In this document: piece after piece, positions 32,453 through 42,111 of the stretch
Layout of the letters: every line of letters starts with the position of its first letter
How positions within the stretch are numbered: the stretch's first letter is position 1
Assembly: GCF_000387765.1 (NCBI RefSeq)
Contig: NZ_ARZA01000268.1
Coordinates: 1 to 46,106, forward strand
Origin: Caldisalinibacter kiritimatiensis
GTDB lineage: Bacteria; Bacillota; Clostridia; Tissierellales; Caldisalinibacteraceae
Reading direction: 5' to 3'
DNA: 46,106 bases
Notes under the pieces: model-generated
The model's database searches: none
What the model saw: only the letters and a program-made list of their open reading frames with translations
Told to the model about the DNA's origin: nothing
Translations under genes and position numbers: made by a program

Positions 32453-33393
32453 TGACAAAGAAAATAGCAACAAGAGAAGCGTATGGAGAAGCTTTAAAAG
32501 AATTGGGAAAAAACAATAAAGACATAGTAGTATTAGATGCAGATTTATCAAAATCAACAAAAACAGCTAAATTTAAAGAGGAGTATCCAGAGAGATTTAT
32601 TAATGTAGGTATAGCTGAGCAAAACTTAATAGGTACTGCAGCTGGATTAGCTACAGCTGGTAAAATACCGTTTGCTAGTTCATTTGCAATGTTTGCTACT
32701 GGTAGAGCATTTGAAATAATTAGGAATTCAGTAGCTTATCCTAAATTAAATGTTAAAATAGCTGCCACTCATGCAGGCATAACTGTAGGAGAAGATGGTG
32801 CTTCACATCAAGCATTAGAGGATATTAGTATAATGAGAACAATCCCTAATATGGTTGTGATAAATCCTGCTGATGCAGTTGAAGCGAAAGAAGCAGTTTT
32901 AAAAGCAGCAGAATATAATGGACCTGTTTATATTAGATTAGGCAGAAGCAAAGTACCGGTAATACATGATGAAAATAACTATGAATTTGAGATAGGTAAA
33001 GGAATATTATTAGAAGACGGAAAAGATGCAACAATAATCGCTACTGGAGTTATGGTAGCAGAGGCACTAGAAGCAAGGAATAAATTAGCTGAAGAAGGAA
33101 TTGATGTAAGGGTAATAGATATCCACACAATTAAGCCAATAGACAAAGAAATAATTATAAATGCTGCTAAAGAAACAGGAGCAATTGTAACAGCAGAAGA
33201 ACATAACATCATAGGTGGGTTAGGAAGTGCAGTGGCTGAAGTACTTGCAGAAAATCAACCAGTACCTATGGAAAGAGTAGGAGTTAAAGATGTTTTCGGT
33301 CAATCAGGTAAAGGTGATGAGTTATTAGAAGTATATGGACTTACAGCTGAAAAGCTAGTAAAAGCAGTTAAGAATGTTATAAAAAGAAAGTAG
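32452..33393 (+). CDS. Transketolase, C-terminal subunit
   Basis: The 313-aa protein holds the pyrimidine-binding and C-terminal domains: DADLSKSTKTAKF, RFINVGIAEQNLIGTAAGLA with the catalytic Glu, and HAGITVGEDGASHQALEDI. It completes the enzyme with the upstream subunit. A strong terminator follows. Confidence 0.95.
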   Translation: MTKKIATREAYGEALKELGKNNKDIVVLDADLSKSTKTAKFKEEYPERFINVGIAEQNLIGTAAGLATAGKIPFASSFAMFATGRAFEIIRNSVAYPKLNVKIAATHAGITVGEDGASHQALEDISIMRTIPNMVVINPADAVEAKEAVLKAAEYNGPVYIRLGRSKVPVIHDENNYEFEIGKGILLEDGKDATIIATGVMVAEALEARNKLAEEGIDVRVIDIHTIKPIDKEIIINAAKETGAIVTAEEHNIIGGLGSAVAEVLAENQPVPMERVGVKDVFGQSGKGDELLEVYGLTAEKLVKAVKNVIKRK

Positions 33394-33398
33394 ATTAA

Positions 33399-33428
33399 AG
33401 GGTGGGAACTTAATCCCACTCTTTTTTA
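33399..33428 (+). terminator. Terminator of the transketolase operon
   Basis: AGGGTGGGA pairs with TCCCACTCT (one G-U) and is followed by TTTTTTATT. Confidence 0.85.
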
Positions 33429-33430
33429 TT

Positions 33431-33649
33431 GTCTAAGAAAGCATATTTACATTATAGGTTGTAATTAAGTTGAATATAAGTTTTAAATGAAGACAGAATA
33501 TTTGTAAAATTATTATCCAAAAGCTAAAGGCAAACAGCGAATAGCCTAATTCTTTCTAATATCCTCCTGAGAACTAAGAACAGAATCAAATGCTACTAAC
33601 TATTAACAACGGACTACTAACTAACAAATCGACTTTAGCCGATTTTGTT
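33431..33649. repeat. Dispersed intergenic repeat, copy B
   Basis: It matches copy A (24471-24689) along its whole length with scattered changes. It has the same 3' ACTAAC-rich tract and the same end hairpin, CAAATCG (33625-33631) with CGATTTTG (33640-33647), one bulge. Bases differ in the loop while pairing is kept. No ORF is present. The remaining spacer to 33738 is AT-rich without a clear feature. Confidence 0.7.
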
Positions 33650-33738
33650 CTTAAATCTATCATAAAAATGTAAATACCAGAATACTATTATATAAGAAAT
33701 GTTTATATTGATATATGAATAGGTAAAGGGGGTATTAG

Positions 33739-34176
33739 GTGAAAAAGATATGGGTACTTATAGTAATAGCAGTAATAGTTTTAGGAATAATATTTATTCC
33801 CAAACTATTATTTAATGAGGGGGATAAAACGGTGAATTTTACAGAAGTAAGTAAAAACCAAATACCGAGTAAATTACAAGAAGTACTTCCTTCATATAAA
33901 ACTGAAGAAAGAGCTTTAGCGTGTAAAGTTAAAGATGAGATATATATAATAGTGACGAGGGGCGAAAAGAGAACAGAAGGATATTCTGTTGCTGTAGAAA
34001 AAATAGAGAAATTAGAAAAAGATAATGAAACACATCTTATAGTATATGCTGTTTATGAGGACCCCAAACCCGATGAGATAGTAGCACAGGTGATAACATA
34101 TCCTTATACTGTTGTAAAGACAGATTTAAAAGAGTTACCTGACAAAGTTAAGCTTAAGACTAGATATAAAGAATAA
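33739..34176 (+). CDS. PrcB-domain membrane-anchored protein
   Basis: GTG 33739 follows AAAGGGGG. The 145-aa protein has one N-terminal membrane helix (4-24) and an extracytoplasmic domain with RALACKVKDEIYIIVTRGEKRTEGYSV, split here across about residues 58-84, that resembles the C-terminal domain of PrcB, a subunit of the dentilisin protease complex of Treponema. No protease is adjacent except the intracellular Lon-like gene. Stand-alone PrcB-domain proteins occur in Firmicutes; role unknown. Confidence 0.65.
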   Translation: MKKIWVLIVIAVIVLGIIFIPKLLFNEGDKTVNFTEVSKNQIPSKLQEVLPSYKTEERALACKVKDEIYIIVTRGEKRTEGYSVAVEKIEKLEKDNETHLIVYAVYEDPKPDEIVAQVITYPYTVVKTDLKELPDKVKLKTRYKE

Positions 34177-34183
34177 TCATTTC

Positions 34184-34210
34184 AAACATCAGCATTTTGC
34201 TGGTGTTTTT
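34184..34210 (+). terminator. Terminator after the PrcB-like gene
   Basis: AACATCAGCA and TGCTGGTGTT, joined by a TTT loop, are followed by TTTGGTTTTTTG. Confidence 0.75.
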
Positions 34211-34297
34211 GGTTTTTTGACCAATATTTACATAAAGGAAAATAAATATTATAGAAGAATTTATAAGGGTGCGGAAAAACATAAGAGGAGGAGAAGG

Positions 34298-35386
34298 ATG
34301 AAAAAATTTGGGAAAAAACTATTAAGTGGTATATTAGCAGTTTCTATTATAGGTACATCTACTAGTGCATTTGCTTGGGATTATAAAGTACAACAAGGGG
34401 ATACATTTTGGAAAATAAGTCAGAAATATGACGTAGATATTAATAAGCTTATGGAAGTGAATAATGCTAACGAAAGTACAATTCTTTATGTTGGTCAACA
34501 GATTGAAATACCTGAAACTCAAAACTTTTTTTATTATGAAGTACAAGCTGGTGATACATCTTGGATTATAAGTGAAAAATTTAATGTTTCATTAAATGAG
34601 CTATTAAAAATAAATAACTTAAATCAGTATTCAGTAATATATATAGATCAAAAACTAAAAATACCATCTGTATGCTCTACAGAAGACAGGCCAACAAATA
34701 ATATACCAGAACAACCTGAATCATATATGACATATAAAACCCATATTGTAAAGAAAGGAGACGATTTTTGGAAGTTAAGTGTACAATATGGAATACCTAT
34801 GTATGAATTAATGAAAGTTAATAATGCTAATGAAAATACTATTTTATACATAGGACAAGAGATAAAAATACCTGTATACAACGTAGCTGAAATGGAAACA
34901 TTAGGAGACCAGTATGGCGAATACCTAGATTGGTGGAATGGGGTGCAATATGTTATACCAATTGGAGCTACTATTAAAGTTATTGACTTTTATACAGGAA
35001 AGTCATTTATGGCAAAGCGAACAGCAGGAGCTAACCATGCAGATGTAGAAACATTGACAGCTGAAGACACTGAAAAATTAAAGGAAATATGGGGTGGAAG
35101 CTTTAGTTGGTTAAGAAGACCAGTAATAGTAGAGTATAATGGTAGACGCATAGCGGGAAGTGCATCAGGAATGCCACATGCAGGAAATGATAATGCTGAA
35201 GGCGGTGTTTATACTAGCTGGAGAAGTGAAGGTTATGGTCCAGGTTTAAATTTAGACTTTATAAAGAACAATAATATGGATGGACATTTTGATATTCATT
35301 TTCTAAATAGTACAAGACACAAGGATGGAGAAGTGGATGAAAAGCATCAACATAATATAAAAATATCTGCTGGAATTATAGATTAG
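34298..35386 (+). CDS. Secreted protein with three LysM domains and a C-terminal domain
   Basis: ATG 34298 follows AGAGGAGGAGAAGG; the frame opens upstream at 34217 without such a site. The 362-aa protein has a signal peptide (cleavage likely after TSAFA) and three LysM peptidoglycan-binding repeats (about 30-73, 80-125, 149-193), each with VQQGDTFW-like starts and a final IPE/IPS/IPV. The C-terminal domain (about 200-362) contains YVIPIGATIKVIDFYTGKSF, AGANHADVE, MPHAGND, and GHFDIHFLNSTRH ending DEKHQHNI. The conserved His and Asp residues suggest metal binding or a hydrolase, but I cannot name the family with certainty. It should act in the cell wall. Confidence 0.8.
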   Translation: MKKFGKKLLSGILAVSIIGTSTSAFAWDYKVQQGDTFWKISQKYDVDINKLMEVNNANESTILYVGQQIEIPETQNFFYYEVQAGDTSWIISEKFNVSLNELLKINNLNQYSVIYIDQKLKIPSVCSTEDRPTNNIPEQPESYMTYKTHIVKKGDDFWKLSVQYGIPMYELMKVNNANENTILYIGQEIKIPVYNVAEMETLGDQYGEYLDWWNGVQYVIPIGATIKVIDFYTGKSFMAKRTAGANHADVETLTAEDTEKLKEIWGGSFSWLRRPVIVEYNGRRIAGSASGMPHAGNDNAEGGVYTSWRSEGYGPGLNLDFIKNNNMDGHFDIHFLNSTRHKDGEVDEKHQHNIKISAGIID

Positions 35387-35392
35387 AATATG

Positions 35393-35433
35393 TCCCAAAA
35401 AGTCTAAAACAAACAAATTTAGACTTTTTGGGA
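35393..35433 (+). terminator. Long perfect hairpin terminator after the LysM gene
   Basis: Positions 35393-35408 pair perfectly with 35418-35433 (16 bp, TCCCAAAAAGTCTAAA as 5' arm), loop 9 nt, followed by TTTATTATTTATGG. Confidence 0.8.
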
Positions 35434-35562
35434 TTTATTATTTATGGTAATTATTGTAATTTGCAATAATTCACAGGAAAGAAAGAATGTTTATAGAATA
35501 ATATAAAATAAGGAATTAAATAAGTGGATTTTAGTGTTTTGCTTTTGAGGGGAGTGTCTATA

Positions 35563-37953
35563 ATGAGAAAAGATTTAAAAATTCCGTTTGATAAACTAAA
35601 GAAAAAGTGTAATATTGAGATTCTTAATTTTAATACAACAGCCCAATTGTCAATGTCTAGAGAAATTATCGGACAAGAAAGAGCTATGAAAGCGTTGAGG
35701 TTTGGATTATCAGTAAAGAGAAAAGGATACAATATATTTGTTTCTGGAGTTACAGGTACTGGTAGAAACAGTTATACTTATTCAGTTGCTAAAGAATTTG
35801 CTAGAGAGAAGCATGCACCAGATGATTTATGCTATGTATATAACTTTGAAAAACCTGAAAATCCTAAATTGATAAGCTTAAATTCGGGTAAAGGAATTGT
35901 ATTTAAAAAGAAAATAGAGTATATGGTGCGTAAGATTAAAAGGGACTTGCCAAAAGCTTTTACATCTAAAGAATATGAAAATAAAAAAAATCTTATTTAT
36001 AGCCAATATGATAAAAAGATTAAAGAGATAATTGAAAACTTAAATGAGATAGCAAAGGAATATGGATTTATGTTTAAAGAAAATGATGGAAATTTAGTTA
36101 GTATTCCCCTTGTAAATGGACATCCGATGACAGAAAAAGAAATTATAGATTTAACAGAAGAAGAAATTTCTGAAATTAAGGAAAATTCGAACAAATTGAG
36201 CAGAGAGACTTTTGATTACTTTAAAAAAATTAGACAACTAGAAGAACAGTCTAGAAATAGGATAAAACAATTAAAGGAAGAAATAGCTTTAAAAGTTGTA
36301 GATACACATGTTATGCCAATAATAGATGAATTTGAAGACAACAAACAAATAAAAAAGTATTTATATGAAGTAGAAGATGATATTATAAAAAATATTAATG
36401 AATTTTTAGATAATGAAAAAACTGACCAGGCTAAACTTCTTTTAACTAAAGGGAAAATAAGTAAGGATTTCTTTAAAAGATATGAAGTTAATTTGTTTAT
36501 AGATAATAGTGACAAGAAAGGTGCACCTGTAATAAAAGAGACAAATCCTGACTATTATAATTTACTTGGTCAAATAGAATACGTAAATGAATTAGGGGTT
36601 AATAAGACAGACCATACTAGAATAAAACCAGGAGCTATTCATTTGGCTAATGGAGGGTATCTAATAATACAAGCAAAGGATATACTAACCAGTCCATACG
36701 CATGGCATGGGCTAAAAAGAGCTTTAAATACAGGGAAAGCTAAAATAGAGAATATAGGCAAAGGTCAAGGAAATATGATTGTAGAATCTATAAAACCAGA
36801 GCCTATACCTATAGATTTAAAAGTGATGATTATAGGTGATTATCATACTTATCAGCTACTCTATAATTATGATAATGATTTTAAAAAGCTTTTTAGGATA
36901 AGAGCTGATTTTGATATAGAGATGGAGAGAAATAAACAAAATATAAATAAGCTAGCATCTTTTATAGCATGTCATTGTAAGGATGAAAAATTAAAGGCAT
37001 TTGATAAATCAGCGGTGGGAAAAATAGTTGAATTTAGCTCTAGGCTAGCAGAAGATAAGAGAAAATTAACTGCTAGATTCAATGAGATAGTGGAAATTTT
37101 ATATGAAGCAGATGCTTGGGCGGATTTTAAAGGAGATTCAATTGTAACAGAAGAACATGTAAAAAAAGCTATACAAGAAAAAGTTTATAGAAATAATAAG
37201 TATGAGCAGAAATTACATGAGTTATTTAAAGATGAAACTATATTGATACAAACTTCGGGTTATGAAGTAGGGCAAATAAATGGATTAGCAGTAATTAACA
37301 CAGGACAATATACTTTTGGAAAACCAAACAAAATAACAGTATCGACATTTGTAGGTAAAGATGGAATAATAAATATAGAAAGGGAAGTAAAGCAAAGTGG
37401 AAAATTACATGATAAAGGCGTTCTAATATTGAGTGGATATTTAGGAGAAAAATATGCCAATAATAAACCATTATCTTTATCAGCAAGCATAACCTTCGAG
37501 CAGTCCTATAGTGTAATCGATGGAGATAGTGCATCAAGTACCGAATTATATGCATTAATATCAAGTTTAGCAGAAGTGCCAATAAATCAAGCTATAGCAG
37601 TTACAGGTTCAGTAAACCAAAAAGGTGTTATTCAACCTATTGGTGGTGTTAATGAGAAGATTGAAGGATATTTTAAAGTATGTAAAGAAAAAGGATTTTC
37701 GGGTGGAGAAGGAGTAATGATACCACATCAAAATATGAACAATCTTATGTTAAATGATGAAGTAATAGAAGCAGTAAAAGAGGGAAAATTTTCAATATAC
37801 GTAGTAAAAACTATTGATGAAGGAATAGAAATATTAACTGGTATGCCAGCAGGAATAAAGGATAGATATGGAAATTATCCTAAGGGTACTATTAATAATT
37901 TAGTGCAAAAGAAATTAAACAGTTTTGCTAGAATATATAAAGATTTTAATTGA
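35563..37953 (+). CDS. Lon-like ATP-dependent protease of the AAA_32 type
   Basis: ATG 35563 follows GAGGGGAG at 8 nt; the frame also opens at GTG 35524. The 796-aa protein starts with an AAA-type module in which the Walker A position reads GVTGTGRNSY, with Arg for the usual Lys. A long helical insertion follows (about 130-320), then the rest of the AAA module (HLANGGYLIIQAKDIL, VMIIGDYHTY) and a C-terminal Lon protease domain. The protease dyad is Ser656 in DGDSASS and Lys699 in GGVNEKIEGYF. It should act in cytoplasmic protein quality control. It is a single gene with its own upstream terminator. LonB/LonC names are used variably for such proteins, so I give no symbol. Confidence 0.88.
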   Translation: MRKDLKIPFDKLKKKCNIEILNFNTTAQLSMSREIIGQERAMKALRFGLSVKRKGYNIFVSGVTGTGRNSYTYSVAKEFAREKHAPDDLCYVYNFEKPENPKLISLNSGKGIVFKKKIEYMVRKIKRDLPKAFTSKEYENKKNLIYSQYDKKIKEIIENLNEIAKEYGFMFKENDGNLVSIPLVNGHPMTEKEIIDLTEEEISEIKENSNKLSRETFDYFKKIRQLEEQSRNRIKQLKEEIALKVVDTHVMPIIDEFEDNKQIKKYLYEVEDDIIKNINEFLDNEKTDQAKLLLTKGKISKDFFKRYEVNLFIDNSDKKGAPVIKETNPDYYNLLGQIEYVNELGVNKTDHTRIKPGAIHLANGGYLIIQAKDILTSPYAWHGLKRALNTGKAKIENIGKGQGNMIVESIKPEPIPIDLKVMIIGDYHTYQLLYNYDNDFKKLFRIRADFDIEMERNKQNINKLASFIACHCKDEKLKAFDKSAVGKIVEFSSRLAEDKRKLTARFNEIVEILYEADAWADFKGDSIVTEEHVKKAIQEKVYRNNKYEQKLHELFKDETILIQTSGYEVGQINGLAVINTGQYTFGKPNKITVSTFVGKDGIINIEREVKQSGKLHDKGVLILSGYLGEKYANNKPLSLSASITFEQSYSVIDGDSASSTELYALISSLAEVPINQAIAVTGSVNQKGVIQPIGGVNEKIEGYFKVCKEKGFSGGEGVMIPHQNMNNLMLNDEVIEAVKEGKFSIYVVKTIDEGIEILTGMPAGIKDRYGNYPKGTINNLVQKKLNSFARIYKDFN

Positions 37954-38124
37954 TAAGAGGCGAAGCCACTTTTATTTGTGCAAATTATTAAAAATGACAT
38001 AGATTTTTTGTTGAACTTGCCAATAGAAATTTAAGTAATAGTATTATAAACTATTACATGTAAACATTTACAAGGAGTTATAGACGAAAGGAAAACGGTT
38101 TAAAAAAGTAAAGGGGGAATTTAA

Positions 38125-39237
38125 ATGGCAGGTTTAACTTTTAAAAATATGTATAAAATATATCCAGGAGGAGTAACAGCAGTAAAAGATTTCAATCTTG
38201 AAATTAAAGATAAAGAATTTATTGTACTTGTAGGTCCTTCAGGATGTGGTAAATCTACAACACTTAGAATGGTAGCTGGTTTAGAAGAAATTTCTAAAGG
38301 CGAATTGTATATAGGTGATAAATTAGTTAATGATGTAGCACCTAAAGATAGAGATATTGCTATGGTTTTCCAAAACTATGCTCTTTATCCTCATATGTCA
38401 GTTTATGATAACATGGCTTTTGGTCTTAAATTGAGAAAGGTTCCTAAAGCAGAAATTGATAAAAAGGTAAAAGAAGCAGCTAAAATACTAGGAATAGAAA
38501 ATTTACTTGACAGAAAGCCTAAGGCGTTATCAGGTGGACAAAGACAAAGGGTTGCACTAGGTAGAGCAATAGTAAGACAACCAAAGGTTTTCTTAATGGA
38601 TGAGCCTTTATCAAACTTAGATGCAAAACTAAGAGTTCAAACTAGAACTGAAATCACAAAATTACATAAAAAACTTCAAACAACATTTATATATGTAACA
38701 CACGATCAAACAGAAGCTATGACAATGGGAGATAGAATAGTAGTAATGAAAGATGGAGTTATACAACAGGCAGCTACACCACAAGAAGTATATGAAAAGC
38801 CAGCGAATGTTTTCGTAGCAGGATTTATAGGTAGTCCACAGATGAACTTCATTGATGCAATAATAGAAGGTAATGATATTAATGATTGTAAATTAGCTTT
38901 TGGAAATGTTAAGGTTAGCTTACCTGAAGGAAAAGCTAAGATAGTTAAGCAAAAAGGCTATTTCGGTAAAGAAGTAATCTTAGGAATTAGACCAGAAGAT
39001 ATTCATGATGAAAAAGTATTCATTGAGTCTTCAAGAGATAGTGTAGTGAAGGCTCACGTAGAAGTAACAGAAATGATGGGTTCAGAAACATATCTATACA
39101 TCACTATAGAAGGTAATAGTGCTATTGCTAGAGTAGACTCAAGAAGTCAAGCTAAGCATGGAGATAATATAGAGCTAGCATTTGATAAAAATAAAATACA
39201 TTTATTTGATAAAGAAACAGAGATGGCTATACTATAA
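38125..39237 (+). CDS. ABC importer ATPase of the MsmX/UgpC family
   Basis: The 370-aa protein has Walker A GPSGCGKST from residue 37, signature LSGGQ at 135, Walker B FLMDEPLSNLD and the switch HDQTEAM, followed by a C-terminal OB-type MalK-like domain (about 240-370, GIRPEDIHDE). Such ATPases energise several sugar importers in Gram-positive bacteria. No permease or binding protein is next to it, typical of shared MsmX-type subunits. The 170-nt spacer before it shows no terminator for the Lon-like gene apart from a short GGCGAAGCC hairpin. Confidence 0.93.
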   Translation: MAGLTFKNMYKIYPGGVTAVKDFNLEIKDKEFIVLVGPSGCGKSTTLRMVAGLEEISKGELYIGDKLVNDVAPKDRDIAMVFQNYALYPHMSVYDNMAFGLKLRKVPKAEIDKKVKEAAKILGIENLLDRKPKALSGGQRQRVALGRAIVRQPKVFLMDEPLSNLDAKLRVQTRTEITKLHKKLQTTFIYVTHDQTEAMTMGDRIVVMKDGVIQQAATPQEVYEKPANVFVAGFIGSPQMNFIDAIIEGNDINDCKLAFGNVKVSLPEGKAKIVKQKGYFGKEVILGIRPEDIHDEKVFIESSRDSVVKAHVEVTEMMGSETYLYITIEGNSAIARVDSRSQAKHGDNIELAFDKNKIHLFDKETEMAIL

Positions 39238-39279
39238 TATTACAAAATCAAGAAAAATAGAGGAATATGGAGAAAAAAG

Positions 39280-39318
39280 CAGAAGGAATAATGAGAGGAT
39301 TATTCCTTCTGTTTTTTT
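39280..39318 (+). terminator. Terminator after the sugar-importer ATPase
   Basis: CAGAAGGAATAAT (39280-39292) pairs perfectly with ATTATTCCTTCTG (39299-39311), followed by seven T. Confidence 0.92.
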
Positions 39319-39356
39319 ATGTCATAAAAAGTTTTATAATATAGTTAGGTGATATT

Positions 39357-40367
39357 ATGTTAACAGAAAAACAATTAAAAGATATTTCTAACAGATTAAG
39401 TTATATTTTAGGATGCAACGTACGTTTAATACATGAGCAGAAAAGCGATAACCTTATATTAGAAGATTCAGAAAATCTAGGAGATAAGCACAATATATGC
39501 AACTTGAAACTAGGTGGTATAACTTATATTATGGTTGTTGAGGACGAAGAACCTTTAACTAATAGAGAACTTAATTTGATAAAAAAATTTATAACTGAAA
39601 TTGTTGAAGATGTAAAGTACTTAGCTCCTAATATAACTGAAAAGGATGTTATAAGAATTCTTACTAAGACAACAGATGAAAAAACTGTCGAAGATATTAT
39701 GAAGCATCTTGGTTTTAATATGAACGAAGATATAAGTGTTATTCTTGTAAAAATGTTAAGTAATAGTATGGCTTCTCAAGTAGCATCAATTGTAAAGCAT
39801 ATATCTACAAATCATCTTGCGAGTGTGGTAATAAGTGAAGATATACTCGCTGTAATATATCAAAAAAATAATAAAGAAGATATAGATTTGGAGAAAAAAA
39901 TAGTCGATGCAGTTGAAAGTGAATTATTACAAAATATAAAGATTGGTGTAAGTTCTTTGAAGGAACCTATTAAAGTTAAAGAAGCTTATCTAGAAAGCTT
40001 TGAAGCTCTTAATATAGGATTAGAACACCAATTACCTAATAAAATTTATAATTATAGAGAATTATTAGTTTATAGATTGATATCGAAAGTTTCGGAAAAT
40101 ACAGTGCTTAAATTATATAAAGAAGCTATGGAGCTAGGCTTACATAAGTTATCTAATGAGGAAATTAAAACAGCAAATATTTTCTTAAATAGTAATTTGA
40201 ATATTAGTGAAGCAGCAAGAAAGTTATATGTCCATAGAAATACTTTGAATTATCGTCTTGATAAAATACAAAAAGATACAGGATTTGATATCAGAGTATT
40301 TAATGATGCTATTAAATTTAAAACTTTACTCGTAATTTATATGTATATGAATAATAAAGTAAAATAG
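39357..40367 (+). CDS. CdaR/PucR-family transcriptional regulator
   Basis: ATG 39357 follows TAGGTGATATT. The 336-aa protein ends in a PucR-type helix-turn-helix (about 275-330: NLNISEAARKLYVHRNTLNYRLDKI). The middle part resembles the GGDEF-like domain of CdaR proteins, and the N-terminal 100 residues may sense a ligand. CdaR-type regulators often control sugar-acid use. It directly follows the sugar-importer ATPase but has a separate transcript. Targets unknown. Confidence 0.82.
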   Translation: MLTEKQLKDISNRLSYILGCNVRLIHEQKSDNLILEDSENLGDKHNICNLKLGGITYIMVVEDEEPLTNRELNLIKKFITEIVEDVKYLAPNITEKDVIRILTKTTDEKTVEDIMKHLGFNMNEDISVILVKMLSNSMASQVASIVKHISTNHLASVVISEDILAVIYQKNNKEDIDLEKKIVDAVESELLQNIKIGVSSLKEPIKVKEAYLESFEALNIGLEHQLPNKIYNYRELLVYRLISKVSENTVLKLYKEAMELGLHKLSNEEIKTANIFLNSNLNISEAARKLYVHRNTLNYRLDKIQKDTGFDIRVFNDAIKFKTLLVIYMYMNNKVK

Positions 40368-40521
40368 TATAAATTACCTAATTTAAATTGATAATTTTTA
40401 AAGGAATTAGCTATATAGTGTCGAAGTATAATAAATGTTTGATGAATTATGAAGCTTATTGTATTAATAATTACTGTAGTGTAGATAGTTATTATCATTG
40501 TAATTAGACAGGAGTGATTTT

Positions 40522-41208
40522 GTGATAGAGCTTATGAACGTAACAAAAGAGTATAATAATGGCGTTAAAGCTTTAAATAATATAAGTATTAATATTGATA
40601 AAGGAGAATTTGTTTTTTTAGTTGGACCTAGTGGTGCGGGAAAATCTACTTTTATAAAGCTTTTGTTAAAAGAAGTTGAACCTTCATCAGGAAGAATTAT
40701 TTTAAATGGTCAAGATATAACTAAGGTAAAAAGCAGAATGATTCCACATATCAGAAGAAGTATTGGTGTGGTTTTTCAGGACTTTAGATTATTACCTAAT
40801 AAGACAGTATATGAAAATGTAGCCTTTGCTATGGAAATCATAGGTGCTCCATATAAAAACATAAGAAGACAAGTTCCTATGGCTTTAAGTATGGTGGGAC
40901 TTAGCAATAAAGCTGACAGTTATCCTAATCAATTATCGGGTGGAGAGCAGCAGAGAGTTTCAATTGCAAGGGCAATCGTAAATAATCCAGGCCTGCTTAT
41001 CGCTGATGAACCTACAGGAAATTTAGACCCAGATACAGCATGGGAAGTTATGAAGATTATTAGAAGAATTAATAGAAGAGGGACAACTGTTTTAATGGCT
41101 ACACATGCAAAGGACATAGTAGACGTTATGAAACAAAGAGTTATAGCATTAGAAAAAGGACAAGTTGTCAGAGATGAGCAGAGAGGTGTTTATGGTTATG
41201 AAGGGTAG
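40522..41208 (+). CDS. ftsE: Cell division ATP-binding protein FtsE
   Basis: GTG 40522 follows CAGGAGTG. The 228-aa ABC ATPase has Walker A GPSGAGKST from residue 35, VVFQDFRLLPNKTVYENVAFA, signature LSGGEQQR and Walker B LLIADEPTGNLDP. FtsE with FtsX controls peptidoglycan hydrolases at the division site. It overlaps ftsX by 17 nt. Confidence 0.96.
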   Translation: MIELMNVTKEYNNGVKALNNISINIDKGEFVFLVGPSGAGKSTFIKLLLKEVEPSSGRIILNGQDITKVKSRMIPHIRRSIGVVFQDFRLLPNKTVYENVAFAMEIIGAPYKNIRRQVPMALSMVGLSNKADSYPNQLSGGEQQRVSIARAIVNNPGLLIADEPTGNLDPDTAWEVMKIIRRINRRGTTVLMATHAKDIVDVMKQRVIALEKGQVVRDEQRGVYGYEG

Positions 41209-42094
41209 AACGTTAAAATATATGATAAAGCAAGGTTTTATAGGAATGTGGAGAAATCGTATGATGAGTATTGCCTCTGTAGGCTCAGTATCTTCAGTAT
41301 TAATTATTTTAGGGGTAATACTTATATTGATTCTTAATATAAATAATTTTTCGAATATGACTAAAGAAAAGTTTGATGAAATACAAGTTTATTTAAAAGA
41401 CGATATAAGTAGTCATGAAATAGATGAAATTGGTGAAGATATCAGAGAAATAGATGGTGTAATTGCTGTTATATTCCAATCTAAGGAACATGCTTTAGAT
41501 ATAATGAAAGAACAGTGGGGAGAAGAAGGTAACTTATTAGAAGGATTAGAAGAAAATCCTCTACCTAATTCATATGTTATTCAATTAAAGGATATTAGTT
41601 ATGCAGATACAGTAGTGAATAAGTTGCAAGGATATTCTGGTATAGAAGAAATTAAATATTACAAGGATATTGTTCAAAAGCTTATGACTGTAGCTAATTA
41701 TATACAAGTAGGCGGATTAGCTTTAATAGGTGGATTGATGTTAATATCAGTATTTATTATTTCGAATACTATTAAATTAACAGTAACAGCACGAAAAAGG
41801 GAAATAAACATAATGAAATACGTTGGAGCCACTAATGGTTTTATTAGAGGTCCATTTATTATAGAAGGTATGTTATTAGGATTATTGGGTTCAGGATTAT
41901 CAATACTTATAGTTAACTATGGATATAAATATTTATTTCAAACGTTAAATGAAAAATTATACGTGCTATTTACAATTTACTTAGTACCATATACAGCACT
42001 ATTTAGCGATGTAGCAATAATATCACTAACCATTGGAGTAGGAATAGGAGTACTTGGAAGCATAATCTCTCTAAGAAAGTTTTTAAGAGTTTAG
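41192..42094 (+). CDS. ftsX: Cell division protein FtsX
   Basis: I choose ATG 41192, behind GAGAGG (41181-41186); ATG 41198 is equally possible and the frame extends to 41165. The product (about 300 aa) has one N-terminal helix, an extracytoplasmic domain with DEIQVYLKDDIS, and three C-terminal helices including VTARKREINIMKYVGAT. This is the FtsX layout. It transmits FtsE ATP hydrolysis to an outside hydrolase, here probably the next gene product. Confidence 0.95.
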   Translation: MVMKGRTLKYMIKQGFIGMWRNRMMSIASVGSVSSVLIILGVILILILNINNFSNMTKEKFDEIQVYLKDDISSHEIDEIGEDIREIDGVIAVIFQSKEHALDIMKEQWGEEGNLLEGLEENPLPNSYVIQLKDISYADTVVNKLQGYSGIEEIKYYKDIVQKLMTVANYIQVGGLALIGGLMLISVFIISNTIKLTVTARKREINIMKYVGATNGFIRGPFIIEGMLLGLLGSGLSILIVNYGYKYLFQTLNEKLYVLFTIYLVPYTALFSDVAIISLTIGVGIGVLGSIISLRKFLRV

Positions 42095-42111
42095 ACAAGG
42101 AGGGTGGGCAT

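Noticed and set aside
40483-40497. Fur-like sequence AGATAGTTATTATCA upstream of ftsE
   Set aside because: It matches 12 of 14 defined positions, but the region is AT-rich, the mismatches break symmetry, and ftsEX is not a known iron-regulated operon. Kept only as a note.
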